A stretch of 64,000 nt of DNA from Streptomyces curacoi (GTDB taxonomy: Bacteria > Actinomycetota > Actinomycetes > Streptomycetales > Streptomycetaceae). The notes beneath the pieces were generated by a model that was not told the DNA's origin, did no database searches, and saw only the letters and a program-made list of their open reading frames with translations. The DNA lies in assembly GCF_001513975.1 (NCBI RefSeq), contig NZ_KQ947989.1, positions 310,001-374,000 of the forward strand, in the 5' to 3' direction. Position 1 is the stretch's first letter. The number at the start of each line of letters is the position of its first letter. The position numbers were made by a program, and so were the translations under genes. Below are positions 34,428 to 41,756 of the stretch, one piece after another.

Positions 34428-35509
34428 GAGGTGGGCGGCCTTTCGTCGTCGGTGTCCGTTGGGGTGGGGGCGGTGTCGATGCCGACGGCGCGGGCGCCGC
34501 TCCAGTGCAGCAGGGCCGTGCCCCAGGTCATCCCGGCGCCGAAGACGGTGAGGAGGACCCGGTCGCCGCGGTGCAGCAGGTTGCGGGCGGCGGCCGTGGC
34601 CAGCGCGTACGGGGCGCTGGCGGCGCCGATGTTGCCGACCCTGTCGCCGATGACCACGAGGCGGTCCGCGGGCACGCCCACGTGCGCGGTGAGCCGGCGC
34701 AGAGCGGCGGGGTTGGGTTGATGGCACGCCAGGCAGGCGATGTCCTCGACGGTCAGGCCGTTGCGGTCGAGCGCGTCCGCGACGATGCGCGGGAAGATCT
34801 CGTCCATGAAGTGGCTCACGGCTCGCCCGTCCATCCGGATCCGGTGAGCGCCGCCGCGCAGGGTCCCTGTGTCGGCGGGCATGCGGCTGCCGCCCGCCGG
34901 GATGAGCACGTAGTCGGCGCGGGTGCCGTCGGAGCCGAGGGCGAAGTCCGTGAAGCCGTAGGAGTCGGGCACCGGGCCGAGGACGGTGGCGGCCGCGCCG
35001 TCGGCGAACAGGACGGAGGTGGCCCGGTCCGTGGGGTCGAGGAACTTGGAGTACGCCTCCACGCCCACCACGGCCGCGTAGCCGGGCCGCTCGGATCCGG
35101 CCAGCCAGTCGTGCGCGACCTTGGTGCCGAACAGCCAGCCGGAGCAGGCCGCGCTCACGTCCAGCGCGACGGCCCGTTGCGCGCCGAGCGCCGCCTGGAT
35201 GCGGCAGGCGGTGGCGGGGCCCAGTTCGTCGGGGGTGGAAGTGGCGCAGATGAGCAGGGAGAGGTCGCCGGGCTCGATCCCGGCCGCCTCGGTGGCGGCG
35301 CGCACCGCGGCCGTGGCCAGGTCGGAGGCGGCCTGGCCGGGTGCGGCGACGTGCCGGGCGTGCACGCCCGTGCGCTCGCTGATCCACTCGGGGCTCACCC
35401 CGGCGGCACGGGCGACCTCGCTGTTGCCGCGAACCCGCGGCGGGAGGTATCCGCCGAGGCCGACAACGCCGATACGGGGGCCGGATGCGCCGGTCGGGTG
35501 GGTGCTCAT
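34424..35509 (-). CDS. second KASIII-like condensing enzyme or acyltransferase
   Basis: A 361-residue thiolase-fold protein with a KASIII-type triad: Cys in SAACSGWLFG, His in ACHQPNPAAL and Asn in GNIGAAS. It differs clearly from the KASIII at 32340 and so probably takes another substrate. In secondary metabolism a second KASIII homologue often starts chains from an unusual acyl-CoA or transfers acyl groups to an alcohol or amine (CerJ-like). Both ends overlap neighbours (ATGA), which places it firmly in the locus operon. Confidence 0.87.
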   Translation of the reverse strand: MSTHPTGASGPRIGVVGLGGYLPPRVRGNSEVARAAGVSPEWISERTGVHARHVAAPGQAASDLATAAVRAATEAAGIEPGDLSLLICATSTPDELGPATACRIQAALGAQRAVALDVSAACSGWLFGTKVAHDWLAGSERPGYAAVVGVEAYSKFLDPTDRATSVLFADGAAATVLGPVPDSYGFTDFALGSDGTRADYVLIPAGGSRMPADTGTLRGGAHRIRMDGRAVSHFMDEIFPRIVADALDRNGLTVEDIACLACHQPNPAALRRLTAHVGVPADRLVVIGDRVGNIGAASAPYALATAAARNLLHRGDRVLLTVFGAGMTWGTALLHWSGARAVGIDTAPTPTDTDDERPPTS

Positions 35510-37452
35510 GCCGGGTCGCCTCCCGTCCGCCAGCTCAGTGCCCCGGCGAGCGCCTGGTGGTAGTCGGGCTCGCCGAGCGGAGCGGCCACCACCTCCTGGG
35601 GGTGGCCGAACGCCTCCTCCAGCAGCGGCAGTCGGGGCAGCAGCGCGTCACAGAGCCGGTCGGCGGCCTCCGGCAGCCGGGCGACCTGATCCCGGTCGAG
35701 CACGCCACAGGCCAGGAGTGAACCTGCCCGGCGCCGCGCCGCCAGCACCCCGTGCAGGGCGGCCAGCGGCTCCAGCGTGGCCCGCAGCTCCGGGTCCCGT
35801 ACGCCGGTCGGCACGCGGGCGGTGTCCTCGGCCGCCAGCCGCTCCGCGTATGCCTCGCCGAGTTCTCCCGCCCGGCCCAGCAGCGGGTTCCAGCGGTCGA
35901 AGTCGCTGCCTGCCGCGCCCTCCTGACGCTCCTTTAGTTCCCTGATCTCCTTGAGCTCCTTCAGCTCATGGGCCAGCGCGCGCTCGCGGGCCCGGCACAC
36001 CGCGGCCCACCAGTCGGCGCCGCCGGCCTCACCGGGGAGCTCTGCGGTCGCGGGGAGCTCTGCGGTCGCGGGGTGCTCTACGGTCGCGGGGTGCTCTACG
36101 TCCGCCTGATGTTCCTCGGCGGCCAGGGCGCGGCCCAGGTCGAACAGGATCAGCTTGCAGTCACCGCCGGCGGCCTCGAAGGCGCGGAAGAAACCGTGGT
36201 AGCCCGGCAACCGGTTCACATCGAGGTGCCCGGAGAAGCCGCAGTGGTCCTGGCAGTCGCCGACGACGCGAGCGGCCGTACGGACGGCGTAAGCCTTGTA
36301 GGCGGCGAGCGGGCGGCTGACGGCCGCCCAGGGGCCGAAGGACATCGCGTCACCTGCCGCCGCGGAGTCGCCCAACGCGCCTTGCGCCTCCTCGCGCATC
36401 GAGGCGGCCCACAACTCCCGTGCCTGCCCGGCCGCGCAGGTCAGCGCGAAGGCGTCGGCGAACGCGCCGAGCACGGCGTGCTGTTGAGTGCGGTATTCGA
36501 GCAGCGGCACGCCGGGTGCCAGGCGCGCCTGGGTGGGGCGGTGCCGGGCGTAGCGCAGGGCCAGGAGCGCGGACTGGCGGCTGACGGCCGCGGCGGCGGA
36601 GGGCAGGGTTCCCCACAGGCTCTGGCCGACGCACAGGGTGCGCTGCAACCGGCGCTGCGGGGTGCCCAGCGGGTCGTGGAAGGTGCCGTACTCATCGATC
36701 CTCGCCGAGTCGCTCAGCCAGCGCTCGGCGGGCAACCGGAGCCGGTGGAAGCGCACTTGGGCGTGGTCGAGCGGGAGCGTGCCGGTCTTCAGCGCGGAGG
36801 ACATCTCCACGCCGGGCAGCGGCGCGCCGCGCTCGTCCGTCAGGTCGACGGCGAAGGCGAACACCCCGCAGTCGGTGCCGCGCACCGTCAGGCGGGCCAG
36901 GACGACGGCGATCTGGGCGCCGCCGGACGGGCCCGTGCTGCCGAACTTCGCGGCACCCGGGTCCGGGGTGTGGAGCACGAAGTCCCCGGTCCGCGGATCC
37001 CAGGCGGCTTCGGTACGGGTGGCCAGGTGGCTGTTGGCCGAGCCGACCTCGGTGATCAGGTAGCAGCCCTTCACGCGACCGGTCTCCAACGCCTCGAAGA
37101 CGTTCTTGAGCCGGTCGGGATCCGGGCCGAGCATCACCAGCGAACCGAGGCACAGCTGGTAGTGGATGAGCGCGGCCATGCTGAGCGCCGGGTCGGCGAC
37201 CGCCGCCCACGCCTGCAGGGCGGCGAGCTTCGCCGGCTCCCGGTACAGATCGCGGGCGGGCGGGAGCAGACGGGCCATCCGCCGCAGACGCCGGACCGGC
37301 GCCGCGGCCGAACCCTCCTCGGGTTCGCCGGCCGGGACGAGCGCGACGCGCAGTTCCTCCAGGAAGGCCCGATCGCACGGCCCGTTGATGATGCGGTCGA
37401 GTTCCGATCGGGCGGAGGGCGCGCTGCGCCGCCGCGCTTGGGACACATTCAT
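35506..37452 (-). CDS. acyl-CoA oxidase/dehydrogenase-like flavoprotein
   Basis: A 648-residue protein of acyl-CoA oxidase size: N-terminal helical region, middle beta domain (YLITEVGSANSHLATRTEA, FGSTGPSGGAQIAVVLARL), then two helical domains. FAD-dependent alpha,beta-dehydrogenation of an acyl-CoA or acyl-ACP is expected. Near residues 450-475 is an insert of EHPAT/AELPAT repeats followed by the charged coil HELKELKEIRELKERQ. The ATG at 37452 has GGAGT six bases upstream; the GTG at 37500, overlapping the previous stop (GTGA), would add 16 residues. Avenolide-type signalling uses an acyl-CoA oxidase, but no P450 or receptor is nearby. Confidence 0.82.
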   Translation of the reverse strand: MNVSQARRRSAPSARSELDRIINGPCDRAFLEELRVALVPAGEPEEGSAAAPVRRLRRMARLLPPARDLYREPAKLAALQAWAAVADPALSMAALIHYQLCLGSLVMLGPDPDRLKNVFEALETGRVKGCYLITEVGSANSHLATRTEAAWDPRTGDFVLHTPDPGAAKFGSTGPSGGAQIAVVLARLTVRGTDCGVFAFAVDLTDERGAPLPGVEMSSALKTGTLPLDHAQVRFHRLRLPAERWLSDSARIDEYGTFHDPLGTPQRRLQRTLCVGQSLWGTLPSAAAAVSRQSALLALRYARHRPTQARLAPGVPLLEYRTQQHAVLGAFADAFALTCAAGQARELWAASMREEAQGALGDSAAAGDAMSFGPWAAVSRPLAAYKAYAVRTAARVVGDCQDHCGFSGHLDVNRLPGYHGFFRAFEAAGGDCKLILFDLGRALAAEEHQADVEHPATVEHPATAELPATAELPGEAGGADWWAAVCRARERALAHELKELKEIRELKERQEGAAGSDFDRWNPLLGRAGELGEAYAERLAAEDTARVPTGVRDPELRATLEPLAALHGVLAARRRAGSLLACGVLDRDQVARLPEAADRLCDALLPRLPLLEEAFGHPQEVVAAPLGEPDYHQALAGALSWRTGGDPA

Positions 37453-37496
37453 GCAATGACTCCGGATGACTTGATGCCGTCGGGTTCCGGTACGGC

Positions 37497-38486
37497 TCAC
37501 CAGGGGAAGGCCTCATCGGCCAGCGGTGCGTACGCCGGGGGCGCCTCGCGCCCCAGTACGGCGCGGACGCTGCGGGTAAGCGAGCTGCCGGTCCCGGTCT
37601 CGTAGAGGGCCGCCGGGCGACGGGCGGCGACTTGGCGCACGACCTGCGGGATGTGGGCGGGGCGGATCAGGCAGTCGGCCAGCCGCAGCGCGAGGTCGTC
37701 GTCGGCCCGGTAGGCGCGCCCGGCCACGGCGGAATGGACCACGCGGCGCGCCTCGCGCCGCGGATAGCGGCGCACAGCTGCGGCGAAACGATCTGCCTGC
37801 GCACTCAAGCCCGGATGATGGGCCGCGTACGGCAGCGGCAGCCGCACCGCCCGCACCCCCGCAGCGGCGGCCGCCTCCTCGACTGCCGCCAACTGCGACA
37901 GCGGACCGCTGACCACGGCCTCGGCGTCGTTGTTGACGCAGGCCACCACCGCCCCGCCACCCGCGGCACGGGTCAGTGCCCGCGCCGCCTGCTCCCCGCA
38001 GGCGAGCAGCGTCAGCCCGCCGGGGCAGACGAACTGCACCACGGCCAGGTCATGCGCGATCCGGGCGCCGTCGGCAAGGCCGTAGACGCCCGCGGCGGTG
38101 AGCGCGGGGATCTCCCCGAAGCTCACCCCCAGCACCGCGCGGGGTTCACCGTGTTCGAGCTCCAGCGCCCGATGCGCCGTCAGGCACGCCCCGTACATGA
38201 ACAGGTGCGGCAGACCGGTGCCGGCGCGCGCCAGGTCACGGCCACGCGGTGGCTCCGGGCCGAGGAGCCAGGGCCCCAGCGGTCGCAGCCCCCGCTCCAC
38301 CGCCACGGTGTCGACTGCGGCGAAGACCTCGTCCGCGGCAGCCCGCACACTCTTGTGCGCCGTGACCGCGCGCAGCAGCGGCGCCACCGGAAAGTCCCCC
38401 TGGCCGGGGAAGAGATGGACCACCCCCTGCTCTTCACCGGGGCGCTCGTCCCGGTTTCCTTGCCTGTGCGCCGGTTCTTTCTTCAT
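37497..38486 (-). CDS. FabD-like acyltransferase with GVSFGE motif
   Basis: A 329-residue stand-alone acyltransferase. It begins, after a charged lead, with VHLFPGQGDFP, has the nucleophile Ser in GVSFGEIPALTAAG and the partner His in YAAHHPGLSAQ. In ordinary malonyl transferases the serine motif is GHSxGE; here Val replaces His, which may signal an unusual substrate. It should load malonyl or another extender onto the locus ACP. It is the first gene of the leftward set. No strong ribosome site is seen before the ATG. Confidence 0.82.
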   Translation of the reverse strand: MKKEPAHRQGNRDERPGEEQGVVHLFPGQGDFPVAPLLRAVTAHKSVRAAADEVFAAVDTVAVERGLRPLGPWLLGPEPPRGRDLARAGTGLPHLFMYGACLTAHRALELEHGEPRAVLGVSFGEIPALTAAGVYGLADGARIAHDLAVVQFVCPGGLTLLACGEQAARALTRAAGGGAVVACVNNDAEAVVSGPLSQLAAVEEAAAAAGVRAVRLPLPYAAHHPGLSAQADRFAAAVRRYPRREARRVVHSAVAGRAYRADDDLALRLADCLIRPAHIPQVVRQVAARRPAALYETGTGSSLTRSVRAVLGREAPPAYAPLADEAFPW

Positions 38487-38577
38487 GCATGCCCGACTGC
38501 CCTGCCAACGGCAGATGTGTGGCGCGCCGCGAGGCCGTACGTGTTGAAACTATGCGGCGGTTCAACTTCCGTATCGG

Positions 38578-39957
38578 CTACCGCAGTACCTCCGGCGTCT
38601 GCCGGATGCGGCGCATCAGCTGCCGAACGACAGCGGAACGGCGATAGGGCACCAGTTCGTGTGTCAGCCGCTTCAGCGCGTTGCGCGCCTGCTCGGAATG
38701 GAGCGCGACGGCAAGGTCCACGGCGGCGCCGGCCGCGGAGCAGCTCTCCTCCAGTTCTCCGGCCGCCAGCAGGGTGCCTGCCATCTGGCAGTGCGTCAGC
38801 ATCCGGCCCCGGCAGTCGCTGTCCGCGCGCAGGTCCAGCGATGTGCGCCAGGCGCGGAGCGCGCCCTCCAGGTCACCGAGAGCACGCAGCGTCTGCCCCT
38901 GCTGGTAGACCAGCGCCGCCCGCGGATAGCTGTCGAACGGCCCGGACCGCGCGTCCTCGGAACCGGGCAGTGCCGCCCGCTCCAGAGCGCGCTCCGCCGC
39001 GTTCAGGGCGGTCAGCGCGTCACGGCGGCTGCCGGCCGCGGCATGCGCGACCCCGCTCTGGGCCAGCACGAACGCCCGTGTGTGCCAAGGCGCCCCGGCG
39101 AGGCCGACCGCCTCCGCTCCCTGCGCCGCCCGGACCGCCGCCCCCACATGGCCGAGCAGGCACGCACGTTCGCTCATTCCGCGCAGCGCCAGTGCCCAGG
39201 TCACCGGGTCAGGGGCAGCGGCGGCGAGGCTCATCGCGTGCTCCAGACACAGCTGCGCCGCGCCGTTGCGCCCGGCATCGCCGCTCATCCGTGCCGCCAG
39301 ATAGGCGAGCCGGGCGGCGCCGCACAGCACCGCGCTGTGCCTGTCCCGGGAAGGACGGGAGGGGTACAGCTTCGTCACGTCATGGCCCACGTAGGCAAGC
39401 AGCGCCCGGCGGGCGTGGACTCCGCCGAAGGAGTCGATCGACGCCGCGAAAAACCGTTCCACCGCTTGCAGTTCCCGCAGTTGGAACGGCGGTGCCGGCT
39501 CGGCGGGATCGGCTGCGCCCACACCGTCCGGACGGGCGTGCGGCCAGCCCGGGACCGCGACGGAAGCAACGCGGAACGGACGTTCCTCACCGCGCCCGGA
39601 CAGCATCATCAGGGAGTCCTGGGCGAGACGTTCCAGCGCCACGGCCGGGTGGGCGACGGCACTTTGCGGATCCGGCACCGGCAGACGCTCGGGCGGAAAG
39701 CCCGCCTCCTCAGCGCCGACCGGCCGCCCCAGCCGACGGGCGAGCGCCTCGACGACGAACAGCCGCGCCGCCTGCCGCGGGATCGCGCCCGCAAGCCAGT
39801 GGCCCACCGTGGTGCGGTCGTAGTAGAGGGCGACGCCCGCCTCCGCCCCGACCGCCTTCACCGCCCGCGCAAGGGCCTCCTGCGTCCAGCCGGCCTCGGA
39901 GAGCAAAGCCCGCAGGCGGGTGTTCGGCCGAGACCGACGCTGGTCCGACGCAACCAC
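38578..39957 (-). CDS. helix-turn-helix regulator with TPR-like helical domain
   Basis: A 459-residue protein. Residues 8-75 form an XRE-like helix-turn-helix (LRALLSEAGWTQEALARAVK ... TTVGHWLAGAIPR). The remaining 350 residues are paired Ala-rich helices with a TPR-like rhythm (ARAAQGAEAVGLAGAPWHTR; ALNAAERALERA; LVYQQGQTLRALGDLEGAL). This layout is common for Streptomyces pathway and differentiation regulators. The GTG at 39957 is chosen for the AGGAGGGGG directly upstream. Its place at the head of the leftward biosynthetic genes, with tandem repeats upstream, makes it the likely pathway regulator. Confidence 0.78.
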   Translation of the reverse strand: MVASDQRRSRPNTRLRALLSEAGWTQEALARAVKAVGAEAGVALYYDRTTVGHWLAGAIPRQAARLFVVEALARRLGRPVGAEEAGFPPERLPVPDPQSAVAHPAVALERLAQDSLMMLSGRGEERPFRVASVAVPGWPHARPDGVGAADPAEPAPPFQLRELQAVERFFAASIDSFGGVHARRALLAYVGHDVTKLYPSRPSRDRHSAVLCGAARLAYLAARMSGDAGRNGAAQLCLEHAMSLAAAAPDPVTWALALRGMSERACLLGHVGAAVRAAQGAEAVGLAGAPWHTRAFVLAQSGVAHAAAGSRRDALTALNAAERALERAALPGSEDARSGPFDSYPRAALVYQQGQTLRALGDLEGALRAWRTSLDLRADSDCRGRMLTHCQMAGTLLAAGELEESCSAAGAAVDLAVALHSEQARNALKRLTHELVPYRRSAVVRQLMRRIRQTPEVLR

Positions 39958-40095
39958 TGCCCCCTCCTGCTGCTTGCCGCCGACACTAGGGTCCATGCCG
40001 CTGTCACATGCATGCAGCGGCGCACGGCGGCACGCCGAGGGCGCACACGGAACCACAAACGGAAGGCGCTGATTCGCTACGTCATGAAGCGTCGG

Positions 40096-40177
40096 GCGCG
40101 GTTGCTCCGTAGCGCGGTTGCTCCGTAGCGCGGTTGCTCCGTAGCGCGGTGTGCTCCGGGGCCCGGTTTGCTCCGTA
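40096..40177. repeat. 16-bp tandem repeats upstream of the regulator
   Basis: GCGCGGTTGCTCCGTA occurs three times perfectly (40096, 40112, 40128), then twice in altered form (40144-40159, 40160-40177). The array begins 139 bases before the regulator GTG. A 16-base period is one and a half helical turns, so neighbouring units face opposite sides of the DNA. The following stretch 40178-40494 shows no convincing gene, only a weak 52-codon frame from 40237 without a ribosome site. Confidence 0.85.
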
Positions 40178-40498
40178 CGGAGGAAATCGCCGTGCCCGCC
40201 CGCCGCGTACGGCCATGGCCGGGGGACAAGCCCAGCATGAACGATCCCCTCGACCACGTCATCGCCGAAGCCACACGCGCGGCGCTCGGACGCACCGCGA
40301 CCAGCCGCCCCCAGTCCCCAGCGGAGGCGAACGGTCACCAGCCGCAAACACCGCCCCGGCGAGCAGACGTCACCTGCTCCGAACCGCTCTCCTGAGCCGA
40401 CACGTCTTCACAGGCGGCCGGCTCAACCTGTTTTCGGCTGCGGATCCACTGCTACAGCGGGGGTGTCCTCCCCCCCAACCGCGCTCGACTGACAGCCG

Positions 40499-40800
40499 GC
40501 ATCTGTCGGGATCGTCGCCTGCGCTGACGTACAGCGCCGTCAGCATGGGCACGGCGTGTGCGAGTGCTTGGTGCGGCAACGGGCCTGTGGCGACAAGCGA
40601 GGCGAGTCCGTGGCCGATGGTCCAGCTCTGTGTCGCGAGTTCCAGCGGGTCGACGTCGTCACGGAAGCGGCCGGCTGCATTGGCCCGCTCGACGGCATGG
40701 ACGAGACAGTGCAGAGCTTGGTGGCCAGGCGGGTGAAGCCTTCCTGTCGCAGCGCCTTCCACAGGCCGTCCATGCCGCCGAAGTATCCCGAGAAAATGCC
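40499..40800 (-). pseudogene. TetR-family regulator remnant
   Basis: Minus-strand sequence reads YFGGMDGLWKALRQEGFTRL, the end of a TetR helix-turn-helix and the following helix. It then needs a frame change to continue as LVHAVERANAAGRFRDD and LATQSWTIGHGLASLVATGPL, a TetR ligand-domain pattern. The DNA-binding start is gone: the homology ends where a RidA fragment on the other strand begins (near 40797). At least one frameshift and a 5' deletion make it non-functional. Confidence 0.7.
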
Positions 40801-40939
40801 CCTGCTCGGTGAGGGGGTGAACCGGGCAGCCGCCAAGCTGGGCATCGACCCGGTCAAACCGATCACCCTGCTGGGCGTGGCGGCCCTGGCGGAACCGGAC
40901 CTCCTTGTCGAGGTCGAAGCCACCGCCGTCATCGAATAG
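40797..40939 (+). pseudogene. RidA-family C-terminal fragment
   Basis: About 47 codons read NRAAAKLGIDPVKPITLLGV and then ALAEPDLLVEVEATAVIE before a TAG. This matches the C-terminal end of RidA/YjgF-type enamine deaminases. The upstream part of the frame is antisense to the TetR remnant and unlike RidA, so the gene is a 3' fragment fused to unrelated DNA. Confidence 0.7.
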
Positions 40940-40984
40940 TCGCATCTGTGCGCCCGGAGCCAGTTCACAACCGGCCGCGGGCGC

Positions 40985-41012
40985 ACCGGCCGCCGGTGCA
41001 CCGGCGGCCGGT
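40985..41012. terminator. 28-bp perfect palindrome, bidirectional terminator
   Basis: The arm ACCGGCCGCCGGTG is followed directly by its exact complement, giving a 14-bp inverted repeat without spacer 15 bases after the leftward secreted-protein gene. Its position fits a strong intrinsic terminator. Confidence 0.7.
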
Positions 41013-41027
41013 CATGCACACCGCTGC

Positions 41028-41600
41028 TCAGCCCTGACCGGGAGTCAGCCGCCACACCGTGAGGTCGAATGCGAAGGCGGTGGAGCAGGACAGCGGAACC
41101 TTCTCACCGAGCACGTCCACCGTGGCCACCGTCCGGAGTTGCGTGTTCGTGCCCTTGGTGATCACGTAATGTCCCGCCGGGTCCTCGATGACCTCGTGCA
41201 CGGGCTTCGGCCGTCCCGCGGCCGTGTAGGTGCCGCTGATGACGGCGTTGCCCACCGGCTCGGCCGTATCGTCCAGCTTCCTGACCGGGATGTCGGCCGC
41301 GATCGTCCCGTTGGTGAACAGCGTGGTGTCCTGCGGCCCGTAACCGCCGCCGTACTCCCCGTCCGGCGTCTCGACCGACAGGCTGGTGTGCGAGCCGAAC
41401 GCGGAGTTCTGGTAGAGGTCCACCGCGACGGTGACGCCTTCGGCCTGCCCGGTGCAGGACAGGGCGTGGCCCTTCTCGATCGTCTTGACCGGCTTGGCTC
41501 CGCTCTCGGCCGGTGGAGCCGCCCGAGCGGCTCCACCGGCGGTGACGACCATCCCGACACCGAAGAGGCAGGCCAGCGCGCCTCGTGTCATGTTTCTCAA
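41028..41600 (-). CDS. secreted protein of unknown function
   Basis: A protein of about 190 residues with a clear signal peptide (MTRGALACLFGVGMVVTAGGAARA). The mature domain is beta-rich with two Cys (LSCTGQAEG near its start, LSCSTAF near its end) likely to form one disulfide, and has ordered patterns such as YTAAGRPKPVHEVIED. No family is recognised. The start may be TTG at 41600, seven bases after GGGGGA, or the ATG three codons later at 41591. It is a single gene ending at a strong palindrome. Confidence 0.7.
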   Translation of the reverse strand: MRNMTRGALACLFGVGMVVTAGGAARAAPPAESGAKPVKTIEKGHALSCTGQAEGVTVAVDLYQNSAFGSHTSLSVETPDGEYGGGYGPQDTTLFTNGTIAADIPVRKLDDTAEPVGNAVISGTYTAAGRPKPVHEVIEDPAGHYVITKGTNTQLRTVATVDVLGEKVPLSCSTAFAFDLTVWRLTPGQG

Positions 41601-41756
41601 CTCGGTTTCCCCCCTGGGCCCATGTGTGCGTTTACGCGTGTTGCGGGATCTGAGACACGCCAGATACGCGTTCGGTTGTACCGAACGGAAAAAGACCAGG
41701 ACCGCGCAAGGCTGAACGGGACGGCTCGGCGAAAGGGGGCGCGCGAGGACCGCGAG

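Noticed and set aside
35506..37452. Avenolide/gamma-butyrolactone-type signal locus based on the acyl-CoA oxidase
   Set aside because: No AfsA-like synthase, P450 or TetR-type butenolide receptor is nearby, and the gene is coupled to condensing enzymes instead.
37632..39989. 785-codon plus-strand frame across the acyltransferase and regulator genes
   Set aside because: It spans two well-supported leftward genes and their gap and has no recognisable domain.
40096..40177. Possible CRISPR array
   Set aside because: The units are directly adjacent without spacers, and no cas genes are in the window.
40237..40395. Small 52-codon frame between the regulator repeats and the TetR remnant
   Set aside because: No ribosome site and no recognisable pattern; too weak to call a gene.
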